Positions 35,877-45,186 of a stretch of DNA of 64,000 nucleotides are shown here, piece by piece (the first letter of the stretch is position 1; every line of letters begins with the position of its first letter). The DNA comes from Neobacillus ginsengisoli (GTDB lineage: Bacteria > Bacillota > Bacilli > Bacillales_B > DSM-18226): positions 124,001-188,000 of the forward strand of contig NZ_JAUSTW010000001.1 in the NCBI RefSeq assembly GCF_030813055.1, written 5' to 3'. The notes under the pieces are model-generated. The model worked only from the letters and a program-made list of their open reading frames with translations, did not search any database and had not been told where the DNA came from. The translations under genes were made by a program, and so were the position numbers.

Positions 35877-35972
35877 TTCGCGAATAAATCATATCGAATC
35901 GCAAATAAAATTATTTTTTCCGTAAATAAAATGGTTCAATTCGCAATTAGAATCATTAATTCGAAAGAAGAA
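35877..35972. repeat. Five-unit array, 21-bp period (TTCGC-RAATAAA type)
   Basis: Degenerate units begin at 35877 (TTCGCGAATAAAT), 35898 (ATCGCAAATAAAA), 35919 (TCCGTAAATAAAA), 35940 (TTCGCAATTAGAA) and 35960 (TTCGAAAGAAGAA). The steps are 21, 21, 21 and 20 bp. It fills the gap between the convergent ysdC and sspI. The same layout recurs at 41225-41320. Confidence 0.7.
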
Positions 35973-35994
35973 CTGCTGATCGATTGATCAGCAG
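35973..35994 (-). terminator. Terminator of sspI
   Basis: CTGCTGATC (35973-35981), GATT loop, GATCAGCAG (35986-35994). On the minus strand it is followed by a T-rich stretch. Confidence 0.75.
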
Positions 35995-36007
35995 CACCGG
36001 CCAAAAC

Positions 36008-36217
36008 CTATTGCTTTAACCCGCTCTCGAGGGATCCAAGCATTTCTTTTTTCTCATCTTCCGATGAATTTTTCCAAATGATTTCAAATAACACGCCAAG
36101 GCCTGGGAGCATTTTTTCTTCGCCGTTTTGAATGGCATCAACAATTGTATCTTCTAATTCTTCTTGTGAGTTACCGGATACATTGTGAATAATGGCATTT
36201 CGTAAATTTAAATTCAT
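36008..36217 (-). CDS. sspI: Small acid-soluble spore protein SspI
   Basis: 69 residues. Minor spore core protein. Matches SspI throughout ([53 protein letters not shown]), and lies at the same place as B. subtilis ysfA/sspI, before the TrmH-type gene on the opposite strand. Ribosome site AAAAGGAGTG is upstream on the minus strand. Forespore expression is expected; a clear sigma-G promoter could not be fixed. Confidence 0.94.
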   Translation of the reverse strand: MNLNLRNAIIHNVSGNSQEELEDTIVDAIQNGEEKMLPGLGVLFEIIWKNSSEDEKKEMLGSLESGLKQ

Positions 36218-36331
36218 GAATGCACACTCCTTTTTTAACCTGTATTTCTATACTATCTTTCCTTTATTTGGTTTTATTATGTATCTAAATTAGGCTATAA
36301 TGAAAAAATCAAAATAAAAGGAGCATAAGGT

Positions 36332-37084
36332 TTGAAGCATATTCAATCTATCAATAATCCACAGGTTAAACAATGGAAAAAGCTATTAACAAAAAAAGAG
36401 CGGGATAAAACGGGAATGTTCATTGTTGAAGGCTTTCACTTAGTTGAAGAGGCGCTCAAACAAAGTGAACAAGTTGTAGAAATCATCGTTTCCGAACAAG
36501 TGGGTCTGCCGCCGCGCTGGGATTCAGGTGCCACAGCTGTAACAGTTGTGACCGAGGATATTTCCAATTCCCTTTCGGATACAGAAACTCCGCAGGGAAT
36601 TTATGCAGTTTGCCGCCAGTTAAGTATGGAAACAGCTGATCATGCGAAAACGTTCCTTCTAATTGATGCGGTCCAAGATCCCGGTAATCTCGGTACGATG
36701 ATCAGAACAGCCGATGCAGCAGGAATCGATGCTGTAATCGTCGGACGTGGCAGTGTTGACACCTTTAATTCAAAAGTACTTCGATCGGCCCAAGGAAGCC
36801 ATTTTCACCTACCTGTCATTCGCGGTGACATCAATGAATGGACCCGGAAGCTAAAGGAAAAAGAGATACCGGTATACGGAACTGCCCTTGAAAATGCTTC
36901 CGTTTATACCGAGACTTCTCCAACCGACCACTTTGCGCTTATTGTAGGGAATGAAGGTAACGGTGTTAGCAAGGATATACTTGTTAACACAACAGCGAAC
37001 CTTTATATCCCGATCTTTGGGAAAAGTGAATCGTTAAATGTCGCGGTTGCAACCGGCATCCTTCTATATTATTTAAAAAAATAA
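36332..37084 (+). CDS. ysgA: TrmH family RNA methyltransferase YsgA
   Basis: 250 residues. SPOUT-class 2'-O-methyltransferase of RNA using AdoMet. N-terminal substrate-binding domain (1-90: NPQVKQWKKLLTKKERD, FIVEGFHLVEEAL), then the knotted catalytic domain with motif 1 DAVQDPGNLGTMIRTADAAG, motif 2 LIVGNEGNGVS and motif 3 SLNVAVATGILLYY. The target is probably rRNA (RlmB/TsnR-like), but the exact nucleotide cannot be told. TTG start after AAAGGAGCA. Upstream of pheS as in B. subtilis. Confidence 0.9.
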   Translation: MKHIQSINNPQVKQWKKLLTKKERDKTGMFIVEGFHLVEEALKQSEQVVEIIVSEQVGLPPRWDSGATAVTVVTEDISNSLSDTETPQGIYAVCRQLSMETADHAKTFLLIDAVQDPGNLGTMIRTADAAGIDAVIVGRGSVDTFNSKVLRSAQGSHFHLPVIRGDINEWTRKLKEKEIPVYGTALENASVYTETSPTDHFALIVGNEGNGVSKDILVNTTANLYIPIFGKSESLNVAVATGILLYYLKK

Positions 37085-37096
37085 GCGCTAACTGAT

Positions 37097-37125
37097 TTGA
37101 AACAAAAGAAAAATTATTATATAAT
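37097..37125 (+). promoter_or_regulatory. pheS-pheT promoter
   Basis: TTGAAA (37097-37102) and TATAAT (37120-37125) with a 17-bp spacer. Confidence 0.8.
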
Positions 37126-37149
37126 AATCAACAATATTGATAAAATTAA

Positions 37150-37408
37150 AAACGATGACGGAGAAAAGTATTTTGCCTAACACCATTTAGGGAGAAAGTG
37201 CCACGACTGCAAGCATTTTTATGGGAATGGCAGAAGAAGTTCACCTCCCGAGTTGGCATCGGGACCATTTCTTATAGAAATGTAAAGATGCATCGGCCTG
37301 TGCCGTTATCCAAATGAAGCGAACACATGTGTTTTTACATAAGGTGTTTACAAGGGTGGTACCGCGAATATAAACCTCGTCCCTTTCCAGGGATGGGGTT
37401 TTTTTATT
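37150..37408 (+). ncRNA. T-box leader of pheS-pheT (phenylalanine specifier)
   Basis: The specifier is TTC at 37240-37242, a Phe codon followed by A. The T-box bulge AGGGTGGTACCGCG (37353-37366) is perfect. The terminator stem CCTCGTCCCT with AGGGATGGGG ends in seven T residues (37375-37407). Uncharged tRNA-Phe should promote readthrough. Confidence 0.95.
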
Positions 37409-37480
37409 TGTAAAAAAGTTCATTCGAAAAAAGTATGGCCAAACCAAGGTCTTATTTTACGAAATTAAGGAGGAATTCCA

Positions 37481-38518
37481 ATGCAAGAACGATTAAAGGA
37501 ATTGCAGGAAGAGGCTATTCAAAAAATTGAACAGTCTTCGAGCTTAAAGGAATTAAATGACATTCGTGTCGCATATTTAGGCAAAAAAGGTCCAATTACA
37601 GAAGTATTACGAGGCATGGGTAAGCTTTCAGCTGAAGAGCGCCCAGTCATGGGGGCGCTCGCAAATGAAGTCCGTGAAGCAATTTCCGTAAAAATGGAAA
37701 CAAAGCAAAAGGATTTGGAAGAAGCAGCCGTGTTTGAAAAATTAGCTTCTGAAACAATTGATGTTACCCTTCCCGGACGCCCGGTGAAAGTAGGAAACCA
37801 CCATCCATTAACACGTATCATCGAAGAAATTGAAGATTTATTTATTGGCATGGGCTACCAGGTAGCAGAAGGGCCCGAGGTAGAGCAAGATTATTATAAC
37901 TTCGAAGCTCTCAATTTACCGAAAGGGCACCCAGCCAGGGATATGCAGGATTCCTTCTATATCACAGAAGAGATCTTACTTCGCACGCATACATCACCGG
38001 TTCAAGCACGGACAATGGAAAAGCATCAAGGCAAGGGCCCGATTAAAATTATTTGCCCTGGTAAAGTGTACCGCCGCGATAATGATGACGCGACCCATTC
38101 CCACCAGTTTATGCAAATCGAAGGTCTTGTGGTCGGTGAGAATATTCGCATGAGTGACCTGAAAGGGACGTTAGAGGTTTTTGCAAAGAAAATGTTCGGT
38201 GAAGACCGCGAAATTAGATTACGCCCAAGCTTCTTCCCGTTTACAGAACCGTCTGTAGAAATGGATATCTCCTGCAAAATTTGCGGCGGAAAAGGCTGTA
38301 ACGTTTGTAAGAAAACTGGCTGGATTGAAATTCTTGGAGCCGGTATGGTTCATCCAAACGTACTGGAAATGGCCGGCTATGATTCGAAAAAATATACTGG
38401 ATTTGCATTTGGGATGGGACCTGAGCGTATTGCAATGTTGAAATACGGTGTTGACGATATTCGTCATTTCTATACAAATGATGTTCGGTTCTTAAAACAA
38501 TTTGCTAAACACGAATAA
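37481..38518 (+). CDS. pheS: Phenylalanyl-tRNA synthetase alpha subunit
   Basis: 345 residues. Catalytic subunit of the alpha2-beta2 enzyme. N-terminal coiled-coil arm (1-85), then class II core: [81 protein letters not shown] and [34 protein letters not shown] cysteine stretch is usual for the family. Ribosome site AAGGAGGAA. pheT follows 18 bp later. Confidence 0.98.
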   Translation: MQERLKELQEEAIQKIEQSSSLKELNDIRVAYLGKKGPITEVLRGMGKLSAEERPVMGALANEVREAISVKMETKQKDLEEAAVFEKLASETIDVTLPGRPVKVGNHHPLTRIIEEIEDLFIGMGYQVAEGPEVEQDYYNFEALNLPKGHPARDMQDSFYITEEILLRTHTSPVQARTMEKHQGKGPIKIICPGKVYRRDNDDATHSHQFMQIEGLVVGENIRMSDLKGTLEVFAKKMFGEDREIRLRPSFFPFTEPSVEMDISCKICGGKGCNVCKKTGWIEILGAGMVHPNVLEMAGYDSKKYTGFAFGMGPERIAMLKYGVDDIRHFYTNDVRFLKQFAKHE

Positions 38519-38536
38519 TTAAGGGAGGATTACGAC

Positions 38537-40951
38537 ATGTTTGTTTCATATAAATGGCTTCGGGACTATGTTGATTTATCCGGAGTAACGGCAACAGAAT
38601 TAGCTGGAAAAATTACCAAAAGCGGAATCGAAGTAGAAGGGGTAGAAGTGCTAAACGAGGGCATTAAAGGTGTTGTAATTGGCTACATCCTTGAACGCGA
38701 GCAGCATCCCAATGCTGATAAGTTAAGCAAATGCCTTGTTGATGTTGGGGGAGAAGCACCGGTTCAAATCATTTGTGGTGCATCCAATGTGGCAAAAGGT
38801 CAAAAGGTTGCGGTGGCAATGGTTGGTGCTGTATTGCCGGGCAATTTTAAAATTAAGCGTGCAAAGCTCCGCGGCGAAGAATCAAATGGAATGATTTGTT
38901 CGTTAACAGAGCTTGGAATGGAAGGGAAAATTGTTCCGAAAGAATATTCAGAAGGAATCTTTGTTTTTCCTGGTGATGCAGAGGTTGGAACGGATGCATT
39001 AGCATTATTAAACCGAGACGATGAAGTGCTGGAACTTGGATTAACGCCGAACCGATCTGACTGCTTAAGTATGTTGGGCGTAGCTTATGAGGTCGCGGCG
39101 ATTCTTGGCCGGGAAGTGAAACTTCCGGAAATTAGCCTACAATCCACAAATGAAAATGCGACTGACTATATTAAGGTTACCGTAGACGCTTATGAGGACA
39201 ACCCTTTATACGTGGCCAAATTAATTAAAAATGTAAAAATCGGACCTGCACCATTATGGATGCAAACGCGATTAATGTCGGCCGGGATCCGTCCACACAA
39301 TAATGTAGTCGATATTACGAACTACATTCTTTTGGAATACGGTCAGCCGCTGCATGCATTTGATTATGACCGTTTAGGATCAAAAGAAATCGTTGTTCGC
39401 CGTGCGACAGCCGGTGAAAAATTTGTTACCCTTGATGACGTTGAGCGTACTTTATCATCCGACCATTTAGTGATTACGAATGGGACTGAACCTGTTGCTC
39501 TTGCAGGTGTTATGGGCGGAGCTAATTCCGAAGTTACTGCCGACACAACAACAGTACTTTTGGAAGCAGCTTATTTTAATGGTGCGGCAGTTCGAAAAGC
39601 TTCGAAGGACCATGGTTTAAGAAGTGAAGCAAGTGCCCGTTTTGAAAAAGGCGTAGACCCAAATCGGGTTCGAGCAGCCGGTGAGCGTGCTGCTTACCTG
39701 ATGGCTAAATATGCGAACGGTGAAGTATTGGAAGGTGCCGGAGAAGTTGATACACTTACCGTGGAGCCTGCGGTTGTTTCGATTACATTGGAAAAAATCA
39801 ATCGTGTTTTAGGGACAGATATAAACATCCATGATGTAAAAGCCATCTTTGACCGCTTACAATTTGCTGTAACCCTTGAAGAAGGTATAATCACTGTAAC
39901 TGCTCCAACGCGGCGCGGTGATATTAAAATTGAAGAAGATTTGATTGAAGAAGTAGCTCGTCTTTACGGCTATGACAATATTCCTAAAACCTTGCCATTT
40001 GGTTCTACTACACCCGGTAAGCTTTCTGACTACCAGAAAAAGCGTCGGGTTGTTCGCCAATACCTTGAAGGGGTCGGCTTGTATCAAGCTGTTACTTATT
40101 CTTTAACAAGTGAAGAAAAAGCAGCGCAATTCGCACTTGTAAGCAGGGACTATATCCGCCTTGCGATGCCAATGAGTGAGGATCGGAGTATTCTCCGTTT
40201 AAGCATCATGCCACAGCTGTTGGAGGTTTTAAAATACAACAGTGCCCGTCAAAACGATAGCTTAGGAGTATATGAAACAGGCGCAGTATTTTTAGCAAAT
40301 GGCAAGGATGTACTTCCCGTTGAAGAAGAGCATTTAGCAGCAGCGATTACCGGTCTCTGGCACGCTCATTCGTGGCAAGGAGAAAAAAAGGCTGTTGACT
40401 TCTTCGTATTAAAAGGAATTTTAGAAGGATTATTTGCTAAATTGGGTCTTGCTGAACAAATTGCTTATGTGCAAGCAAAAGTGGAAGGAATGCATCCGGG
40501 ACGTACAGCAGAAATTCACTTAAATGGAAAGAAAATCGGATTCGTCGGTCAGGTACATCCTAGCGTGCAAAAAGAGCTTGATCTTAAAGACACCTATGTG
40601 TTTGAGCTTTCTTTAAAAACAGTACTTGAAGAACAAACTCCGCCATTGCAATATGAATCCATTCCGCGTTTCCCGTCCATCACGAGAGATATTGCACTTG
40701 TGGCGAACACAGAAACGGTATCCGGAACATTGAAGGATATTATTTTAACTGCGGGCGGACAGCTTCTTAAAGAAGTGCATGTCTTTGATTTATATGAGGG
40801 TGAACGGATGGAAGAAGGAAAGAAATCCATTGCCTTCTCATTAAAATATGCCGATCCGGAACGGACCTTGACAGATGAAGAAGTCACAAAGGTTCACAAT
40901 CAGGTGCTAGAAGCCTTGAAAGAACAGGCAGGAGCGGTTTTACGCGGTTAA
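38537..40951 (+). CDS. pheT: Phenylalanyl-tRNA synthetase beta subunit
   Basis: 804 residues. Non-catalytic partner that binds tRNA and edits Tyr-tRNA-Phe. Order: EMAP-like OB fold (about 40-155, [15 protein letters not shown]), B3/B4 editing domain (about 210-400, [15 protein letters not shown]), B5 (about 405-480), the core-like domain ([20 protein letters not shown]) and the ferredoxin-fold anticodon domain (last ~95, [17 protein letters not shown]). ATG after AAGGGAGGAT. A hairpin terminator follows. Confidence 0.98.
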   Translation: MFVSYKWLRDYVDLSGVTATELAGKITKSGIEVEGVEVLNEGIKGVVIGYILEREQHPNADKLSKCLVDVGGEAPVQIICGASNVAKGQKVAVAMVGAVLPGNFKIKRAKLRGEESNGMICSLTELGMEGKIVPKEYSEGIFVFPGDAEVGTDALALLNRDDEVLELGLTPNRSDCLSMLGVAYEVAAILGREVKLPEISLQSTNENATDYIKVTVDAYEDNPLYVAKLIKNVKIGPAPLWMQTRLMSAGIRPHNNVVDITNYILLEYGQPLHAFDYDRLGSKEIVVRRATAGEKFVTLDDVERTLSSDHLVITNGTEPVALAGVMGGANSEVTADTTTVLLEAAYFNGAAVRKASKDHGLRSEASARFEKGVDPNRVRAAGERAAYLMAKYANGEVLEGAGEVDTLTVEPAVVSITLEKINRVLGTDINIHDVKAIFDRLQFAVTLEEGIITVTAPTRRGDIKIEEDLIEEVARLYGYDNIPKTLPFGSTTPGKLSDYQKKRRVVRQYLEGVGLYQAVTYSLTSEEKAAQFALVSRDYIRLAMPMSEDRSILRLSIMPQLLEVLKYNSARQNDSLGVYETGAVFLANGKDVLPVEEEHLAAAITGLWHAHSWQGEKKAVDFFVLKGILEGLFAKLGLAEQIAYVQAKVEGMHPGRTAEIHLNGKKIGFVGQVHPSVQKELDLKDTYVFELSLKTVLEEQTPPLQYESIPRFPSITRDIALVANTETVSGTLKDIILTAGGQLLKEVHVFDLYEGERMEEGKKSIAFSLKYADPERTLTDEEVTKVHNQVLEALKEQAGAVLRG

Positions 40952-40957
40952 ATAAAA

Positions 40958-41014
40958 GAAGCTAGTTAGGAAAGGTCGTTAATTATGACCGTTTCTTGCT
41001 GGCTTTTTCTTTTT
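40958..41014 (+). terminator. Terminator after pheT
   Basis: An imperfect long stem, GAAGCTAG...GAAAGGTC with GACCGTTTC...CTGGCTTTTTC, followed by T-rich sequence. Confidence 0.75.
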
Positions 41015-41048
41015 TTATTTTCTGTTGAATCATGTTGGGAATTTCCGA

Positions 41049-41320
41049 TTCGCTGATAAATATATATTTTGATTCGAAAATTACGAATCAGCAGTTTCGA
41101 AAACTTTGCCAATTAAAAACACATGATACATCAAAACGATTACTGCTTACTGTAAATCTTAATTATTCAGGAACAAACAAGGGAAGGGTTTACTTTCCTA
41201 TGACCTTCCCTTGGGAAATTACAATTCACTGATAAACTCTAATTTTCGCTGATAAACCTCACTGATTCGCTGATAAACCTGTTAGTTTCGCTGATAAACT
41301 CCTCAAATTCGCTGAAAAAT
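41049..41320. repeat. Repeat region with 21-bp-period TTCGCTGATAAA array
   Basis: Five near-identical 13-base units begin at 41225 (TTCACTGATAAAC), 41245, 41266 and 41287 (each TTCGCTGATAAAC) and 41308 (TTCGCTGAAAAAT). The steps are 20, 21, 21 and 21 bp. A further copy, TTCGCTGATAAAT, stands at 41049, with degenerate TTCGAAAA copies at 41073 and 41096. The 529-bp gap between pheT and rnhC otherwise holds nothing I can support. Confidence 0.8.
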
Positions 41321-41480
41321 AAAAGGGTGCATTCTATAAAGAACTACAGCTGATGCTCAATAAATTGGTTGGAAATTAGACAGCAAATTCATTGGGAAAA
41401 AATATCGTATTCGGGAATTTTTAAAGGGCGATGCTTTTATATTGTCAATCTCCAAGCCAAATATATTTATTTCAAACCAT

Positions 41481-42428
41481 TTATATGCGTTTTTTATTGA
41501 CAATTGCCAGTGCTTTATCTGTATTGGCGAAGTGAAGCTTTACAAATGATGGCAAAATCTCGCGGCCTTTTTTCAAAATTAACTTTGCAGCCGCTTGGTC
41601 GACTTGTGCACCTGCTCCTTTTGGAATCGTAAAACCTGCCGCCGCACTTAATGTATCAATATACTGAACAAATGCATATCGGGCCAGGATAGAAGCTGCA
41701 GCAACCGCGATATGGATTCCTTCTGCTTTTGTACTGAAATAGACATTTTCTTTCGCAATCGCTTTTTGGCTTTTTACATGCTGGAAATACGTACTTCCTT
41801 GGACGAATTGATCGATTAATATGGCTTCGGGTTTTTGGGGAGCGATTTTATCTAACACATTTAAGATTGCTTGATTATGAAGGATGGCTTTCATTTTTCC
41901 CTGCGACATTCCCGATTGCTGCAGCTTATTATACTTTTCATTTTTTAATGTTAACAGGCTATACGGGACTATATCCTTAATTACCTTTGCAATCGCTATG
42001 ATTTTTTCATCGTTTAAATCCTTTGAGTCTCTTACGCCCAGTTCCTTAAGTAACGGTATATTTTCTTTTTTTACGTAGGTCGCAACAACTGTAATCGGTC
42101 CAAAAAAATCTCCTGTCCCTACTTCGTCTGAACCGATCGCAGACATTTTTCCAATACCCTCAGGGAGGTCACCCTTGGCTGTTTTTGCTTTAGAAGAAGC
42201 TGTTTTTTTTGCTGAAGGTGTGCTGGCACTTCCCCATTTGCCAGCCTCCTTTTCACTGTCATTCCCTTGAAATAATACTTTACCTGATTTATAGGCTGTT
42301 ATCATGCAGGAAGGAGTTTTGGCTGCAAAAACGCTTCCTTGGGGGTTTTTATCGATTAAAAAGGATCGATAATGATTTTTCATTTCCATAATTTCATTCA
42401 GAGTTCGATTTAAAACTACATTACCCAA
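41481..42428 (-). CDS. rnhC: Ribonuclease HIII
   Basis: 315 residues. Cleaves RNA in RNA-DNA hybrids; cytosolic. N-terminal TBP-like substrate-binding domain (1-85) followed by a low-complexity linker (SAKKTASSKAKTAKG) and the RNase HII/HIII core. Active-site acids: Asp and Glu in AIGSDEVGTGDFFGPI, Asp in ELGVRDSKDLNDEK and Asp in EAILIDQFVQG. It is HIII rather than HII from the N-terminal domain and the DEVGTGDFFGP signature. Divergent from zapA. Confidence 0.95.
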   Translation of the reverse strand: MGNVVLNRTLNEIMEMKNHYRSFLIDKNPQGSVFAAKTPSCMITAYKSGKVLFQGNDSEKEAGKWGSASTPSAKKTASSKAKTAKGDLPEGIGKMSAIGSDEVGTGDFFGPITVVATYVKKENIPLLKELGVRDSKDLNDEKIIAIAKVIKDIVPYSLLTLKNEKYNKLQQSGMSQGKMKAILHNQAILNVLDKIAPQKPEAILIDQFVQGSTYFQHVKSQKAIAKENVYFSTKAEGIHIAVAAASILARYAFVQYIDTLSAAAGFTIPKGAGAQVDQAAAKLILKKGREILPSFVKLHFANTDKALAIVNKKRI

Positions 42429-42554
42429 AATAAAAGCACCACTTTTCTACTAAATATTTTATATATTAAACTAGGCTAAAAACTGTTTGACTTTTCCACT
42501 CATATGCGTTCGTGTTATGATATGGAGTAGGATTCTTGAATGGAGGCATTTACG

Positions 42555-42815
42555 TTGTCAAATACAAACAAAAATAGAACGACTGTCGATATTTTCGGAC
42601 AGCAATATGTCATTTTAGGTACCGAAAGCACTGGCCATATTCGGCAGGTGGGTGCATTGGTACACAATAAAATGCGTGAAATCAGCTCCAAGAATCCATC
42701 TCTTAACATAGATAAGCTAGCTGTTTTAACAGCAGTCAATGCCGTCAATGATTATCTAAAAGTGAAAGAACAATTGGAGCGTCTGCAAAAGGAACTTCAA
42801 AAAGAAAAGGATTGA
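42555..42815 (+). CDS. zapA: Cell division protein ZapA
   Basis: 86 residues. Binds FtsZ and bundles its filaments at midcell. N-terminal fold (RTTVDIFGQQYVILGTE, HIRQVGALVHNKMREIS) and C-terminal coiled coil (LAVLTAVNAVNDYLKVKEQL and on). An upstream ATG at 42540 lies in the ribosome site (ATGGAGG); the TTG at 42555 has the right spacing and the normal N terminus. cvpA starts 6 bp after its stop. Confidence 0.92.
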   Translation: MSNTNKNRTTVDIFGQQYVILGTESTGHIRQVGALVHNKMREISSKNPSLNIDKLAVLTAVNAVNDYLKVKEQLERLQKELQKEKD

Positions 42816-42821
42816 AATCGA

Positions 42822-43376
42822 ATGTTGGATATTGCAATTATTATTTTATTAATTATGGGATTTTTTGTCGGCCTTAGACGAGGCTTTATTCTACAGCTTG
42901 TTCATATAACAGGTTTTATTATTGCATATACGATCGCAAATTTATACTATATGAAACTGGCTCCTAAACTTACATTATGGATTCCTTATCCAAACTTTGG
43001 AAACAGCTCAACTTTAAAACTTTTAACCGACAGCACTAACATGGAAGCTGCATTCTACCGTGCCATTTCTTTTGTTATTATCTTTTTTGCCGTTAAGATT
43101 TTACTGCAAATTATCGGTTCGATGCTTGATTTTATCGCCCATTTGCCTATTCTCAGGCAGTTAAATGTCTGGGCGGGAGGAATTCTCGGTTTTTGTGAAG
43201 TCTATTTAATTATCTTTATTTTATTATATATTGCGGCCTTAATTCCAATGGGAGTTTTCCAGAATTCTTTGGATCAATCATTTTTGGCAAAAGCAATTGT
43301 AAATCACACTCCTATCCTTTCCGGGCAAATAAAGAGTTTGTGGATTGAATATTCAGCTGCTTTAACTTCTCTGTAG
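42822..43376 (+). CDS. yshB: CvpA family membrane protein
   Basis: 184 residues, four hydrophobic segments (about 2-20, 25-45, 70-92, 108-140). CvpA-family pattern at the N terminus (MLDIAIIILLIMGFFVGLRRGF) and the mid segment (VWAGGILGFCEVYLIIFILL), quoted in part. E. coli CvpA is needed for colicin V production; the Bacillus role is unknown. Tightly linked to zapA; its stop codon lies in the loop of the terminator that ends the unit. Confidence 0.88.
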   Translation: MLDIAIIILLIMGFFVGLRRGFILQLVHITGFIIAYTIANLYYMKLAPKLTLWIPYPNFGNSSTLKLLTDSTNMEAAFYRAISFVIIFFAVKILLQIIGSMLDFIAHLPILRQLNVWAGGILGFCEVYLIIFILLYIAALIPMGVFQNSLDQSFLAKAIVNHTPILSGQIKSLWIEYSAALTSL

Positions 43377-43390
43377 CAGAGAAGTTTTTT
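43365..43390 (+). terminator. Terminator between cvpA and polX
   Basis: ACTTCTCTG (43365-43373), loop TAG, CAGAGAAGT (43377-43385), T run. Confidence 0.88.
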
Positions 43391-43407
43391 ATTCGGAGAG
43401 AAATAAT

Positions 43408-43464
43408 ATGGAAAAAATGACAATGCTAATCTCATGGGCAGGTGTTTATGATGGAAGTAAATAA
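43408..43464 (+). CDS. Possible 18-residue leader peptide overlapping polX start
   Basis: ATG at 43408 follows CGGAGAGA and reads [18 protein letters not shown] then TAA. It ends 14 bases inside polX, in another frame. It has a better ribosome site than polX, so it may couple polX translation. The peptide matches nothing I know and could be chance. Confidence 0.35.
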   Translation: MEKMTMLISWAGVYDGSK

Positions 43465-45169
43465 AAAAGATTTAATAAGGTTATTAGAAACAATCGCGGT
43501 CTATTTAGAGCTGAAAGGGGAAAATCCTTTTAAAGTATCTGCATTTCGTAAGGCTGCAACCGCATTAGAAGGCGATGATCGCAGTTTAACAGACATTGAA
43601 GATTTTACGGCTATCTCCGGGATCGGGAAAGGTACCGCTGCGGTTATTGATGAATACATAAAAGAAGGTTTTTCTTCAGTGTTAAAAGAGCTAAAAGAAG
43701 AAGTTCCTCCAGGGTTAATTCCGCTCCTGCAATTGCCGGGGCTCGGCGGAAAGAAAATTGCCAAACTGTATCAGGAGCTGGGAATTGAGGACGTATCCGG
43801 CTTAGAAGAAGCCTGTAAGTCAGGACTCGTTCAAGCATTACCCGGTTTTGGGAAGAAAACAGAAGAGAAGATTTTAAGTGCCATTCAAAATATCGGCACA
43901 AGGCCGGAACGACTGCCGCTAGCTTATATGCTTCCGATAGCGGAACAAATCGAGTCCCTTCTTGAAACATTTACTGATATTCAGCAATTTTCAAGGGCAG
44001 GCAGCTTGCGGAGAATGAGGGAAACAATTAAAGATCTAGATTTTATCATTGCTACCAATCAACCGGGAGCCGTGAAACAACAGCTTCTGGAACTGCCGAA
44101 AATTAAAGAGGTTATCGGGGCAGGAGATACAAAGGTTTCGGTAACATTCGAATTAGAATATGATATTTCTGCTGACTTTCGTCTTGTTAAACCAGAGGAA
44201 TTTACGACAACTCTGCACCACTTTACAGGTTCAAAGGATCATAATGTCCGGATGAGACAGCTTGCCAAAGAACGCGGTGAGAAAATTAGTGAGTATGGAG
44301 TCGAGAATATTGAAACAGGTGAAATATTAACCTTTTCCTCTGAGGAAGAATTTTTCAAGCATTTTGACCTGCCGTTCATTCCTCCGGAAATTAGAGAGGA
44401 CGGAAAAGAGGTCGAAGAATATTCGACCGCGGAGGAATTAATCGAACTAAAGGACATTAAAGGTGACCTTCACATGCATTCGACTTGGAGCGACGGGGCC
44501 CATTCGATTGAAGAAATGGCTGAAGCCTGCCGTGCTAGAGGATATCAGTATATGGCGATTACGGACCATTCCCAGTATTTAAAAGTGGCGAATGGGCTTA
44601 CGCGGGAAAGGCTATTGATGCAGCGGGAGGAAATCAGGAAATTAAATCAAAAATACGATGATTTTATTATTCTTTCAGGTGTGGAAATGGATATTCTTCC
44701 TGATGGAACATTGGATTTTGAGGATGACTTGTTAGCGGAAATGGATTTCGTCATCGCCTCCATTCATTCTGCTTTTTCCCAGCCACAGGAAAAAATTATG
44801 GCACGGCTTAAAACAGCTCTCGAAAATGCGCATGTCGATTTAATCGCCCATCCAACCGGCAGAAAAATTGGCCGCCGTGAAGGATATGACGTGGACATCG
44901 ATTTACTCATAGAATTGGCTAAAGAAACTAATACAGCTTTAGAACTAAATGCGAATCCAAACCGGCTTGACCTGGCAGCTGAATATTTGAAAAAAGCGCA
45001 GGATGCAGGTGTAAAAATTATCATCAATACAGACGCCCACAAAATGGATACCTTAACCCATATGGAAATCGGTGTTTCCGCAGCCAAAAAAGGTTGGATT
45101 AAAAGGTCAACCGTCTTAAATGCAATGGACAAAAATGATTTACTTGAATTTATTCACAATCGACAGTAA
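43451..45169 (+). CDS. polX: DNA polymerase X family protein with PHP domain
   Basis: 572 residues. Repair polymerase/exonuclease (B. subtilis YshC): gap filling in base-excision repair. N-terminal 8-kDa-like and helix-hairpin-helix region ([33 protein letters not shown]), polymerase domain ([20 protein letters not shown] with the catalytic Asp pair, ISADFRLV), and a C-terminal PHP domain ([51 protein letters not shown]). ATG codons at 43448 and 43451 are both possible; the ribosome site is weak (GCAGGTG). mutS2 follows 17 bp later. Confidence 0.94.
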   Translation: MEVNKKDLIRLLETIAVYLELKGENPFKVSAFRKAATALEGDDRSLTDIEDFTAISGIGKGTAAVIDEYIKEGFSSVLKELKEEVPPGLIPLLQLPGLGGKKIAKLYQELGIEDVSGLEEACKSGLVQALPGFGKKTEEKILSAIQNIGTRPERLPLAYMLPIAEQIESLLETFTDIQQFSRAGSLRRMRETIKDLDFIIATNQPGAVKQQLLELPKIKEVIGAGDTKVSVTFELEYDISADFRLVKPEEFTTTLHHFTGSKDHNVRMRQLAKERGEKISEYGVENIETGEILTFSSEEEFFKHFDLPFIPPEIREDGKEVEEYSTAEELIELKDIKGDLHMHSTWSDGAHSIEEMAEACRARGYQYMAITDHSQYLKVANGLTRERLLMQREEIRKLNQKYDDFIILSGVEMDILPDGTLDFEDDLLAEMDFVIASIHSAFSQPQEKIMARLKTALENAHVDLIAHPTGRKIGRREGYDVDIDLLIELAKETNTALELNANPNRLDLAAEYLKKAQDAGVKIIINTDAHKMDTLTHMEIGVSAAKKGWIKRSTVLNAMDKNDLLEFIHNRQ

Positions 45170-45186
45170 TTAGGAGGGTTCTCTCC

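Noticed and set aside
41032..41232. 66-codon frame between pheT and rnhC
   Set aside because: No ribosome site and it overlaps the repeat region.
35877..41320. CRISPR-like reading of the 21-bp-period arrays
   Set aside because: Units are ~13 bases with ~8-base spacers, degenerate, and there are no cas genes nearby; far too short for CRISPR.
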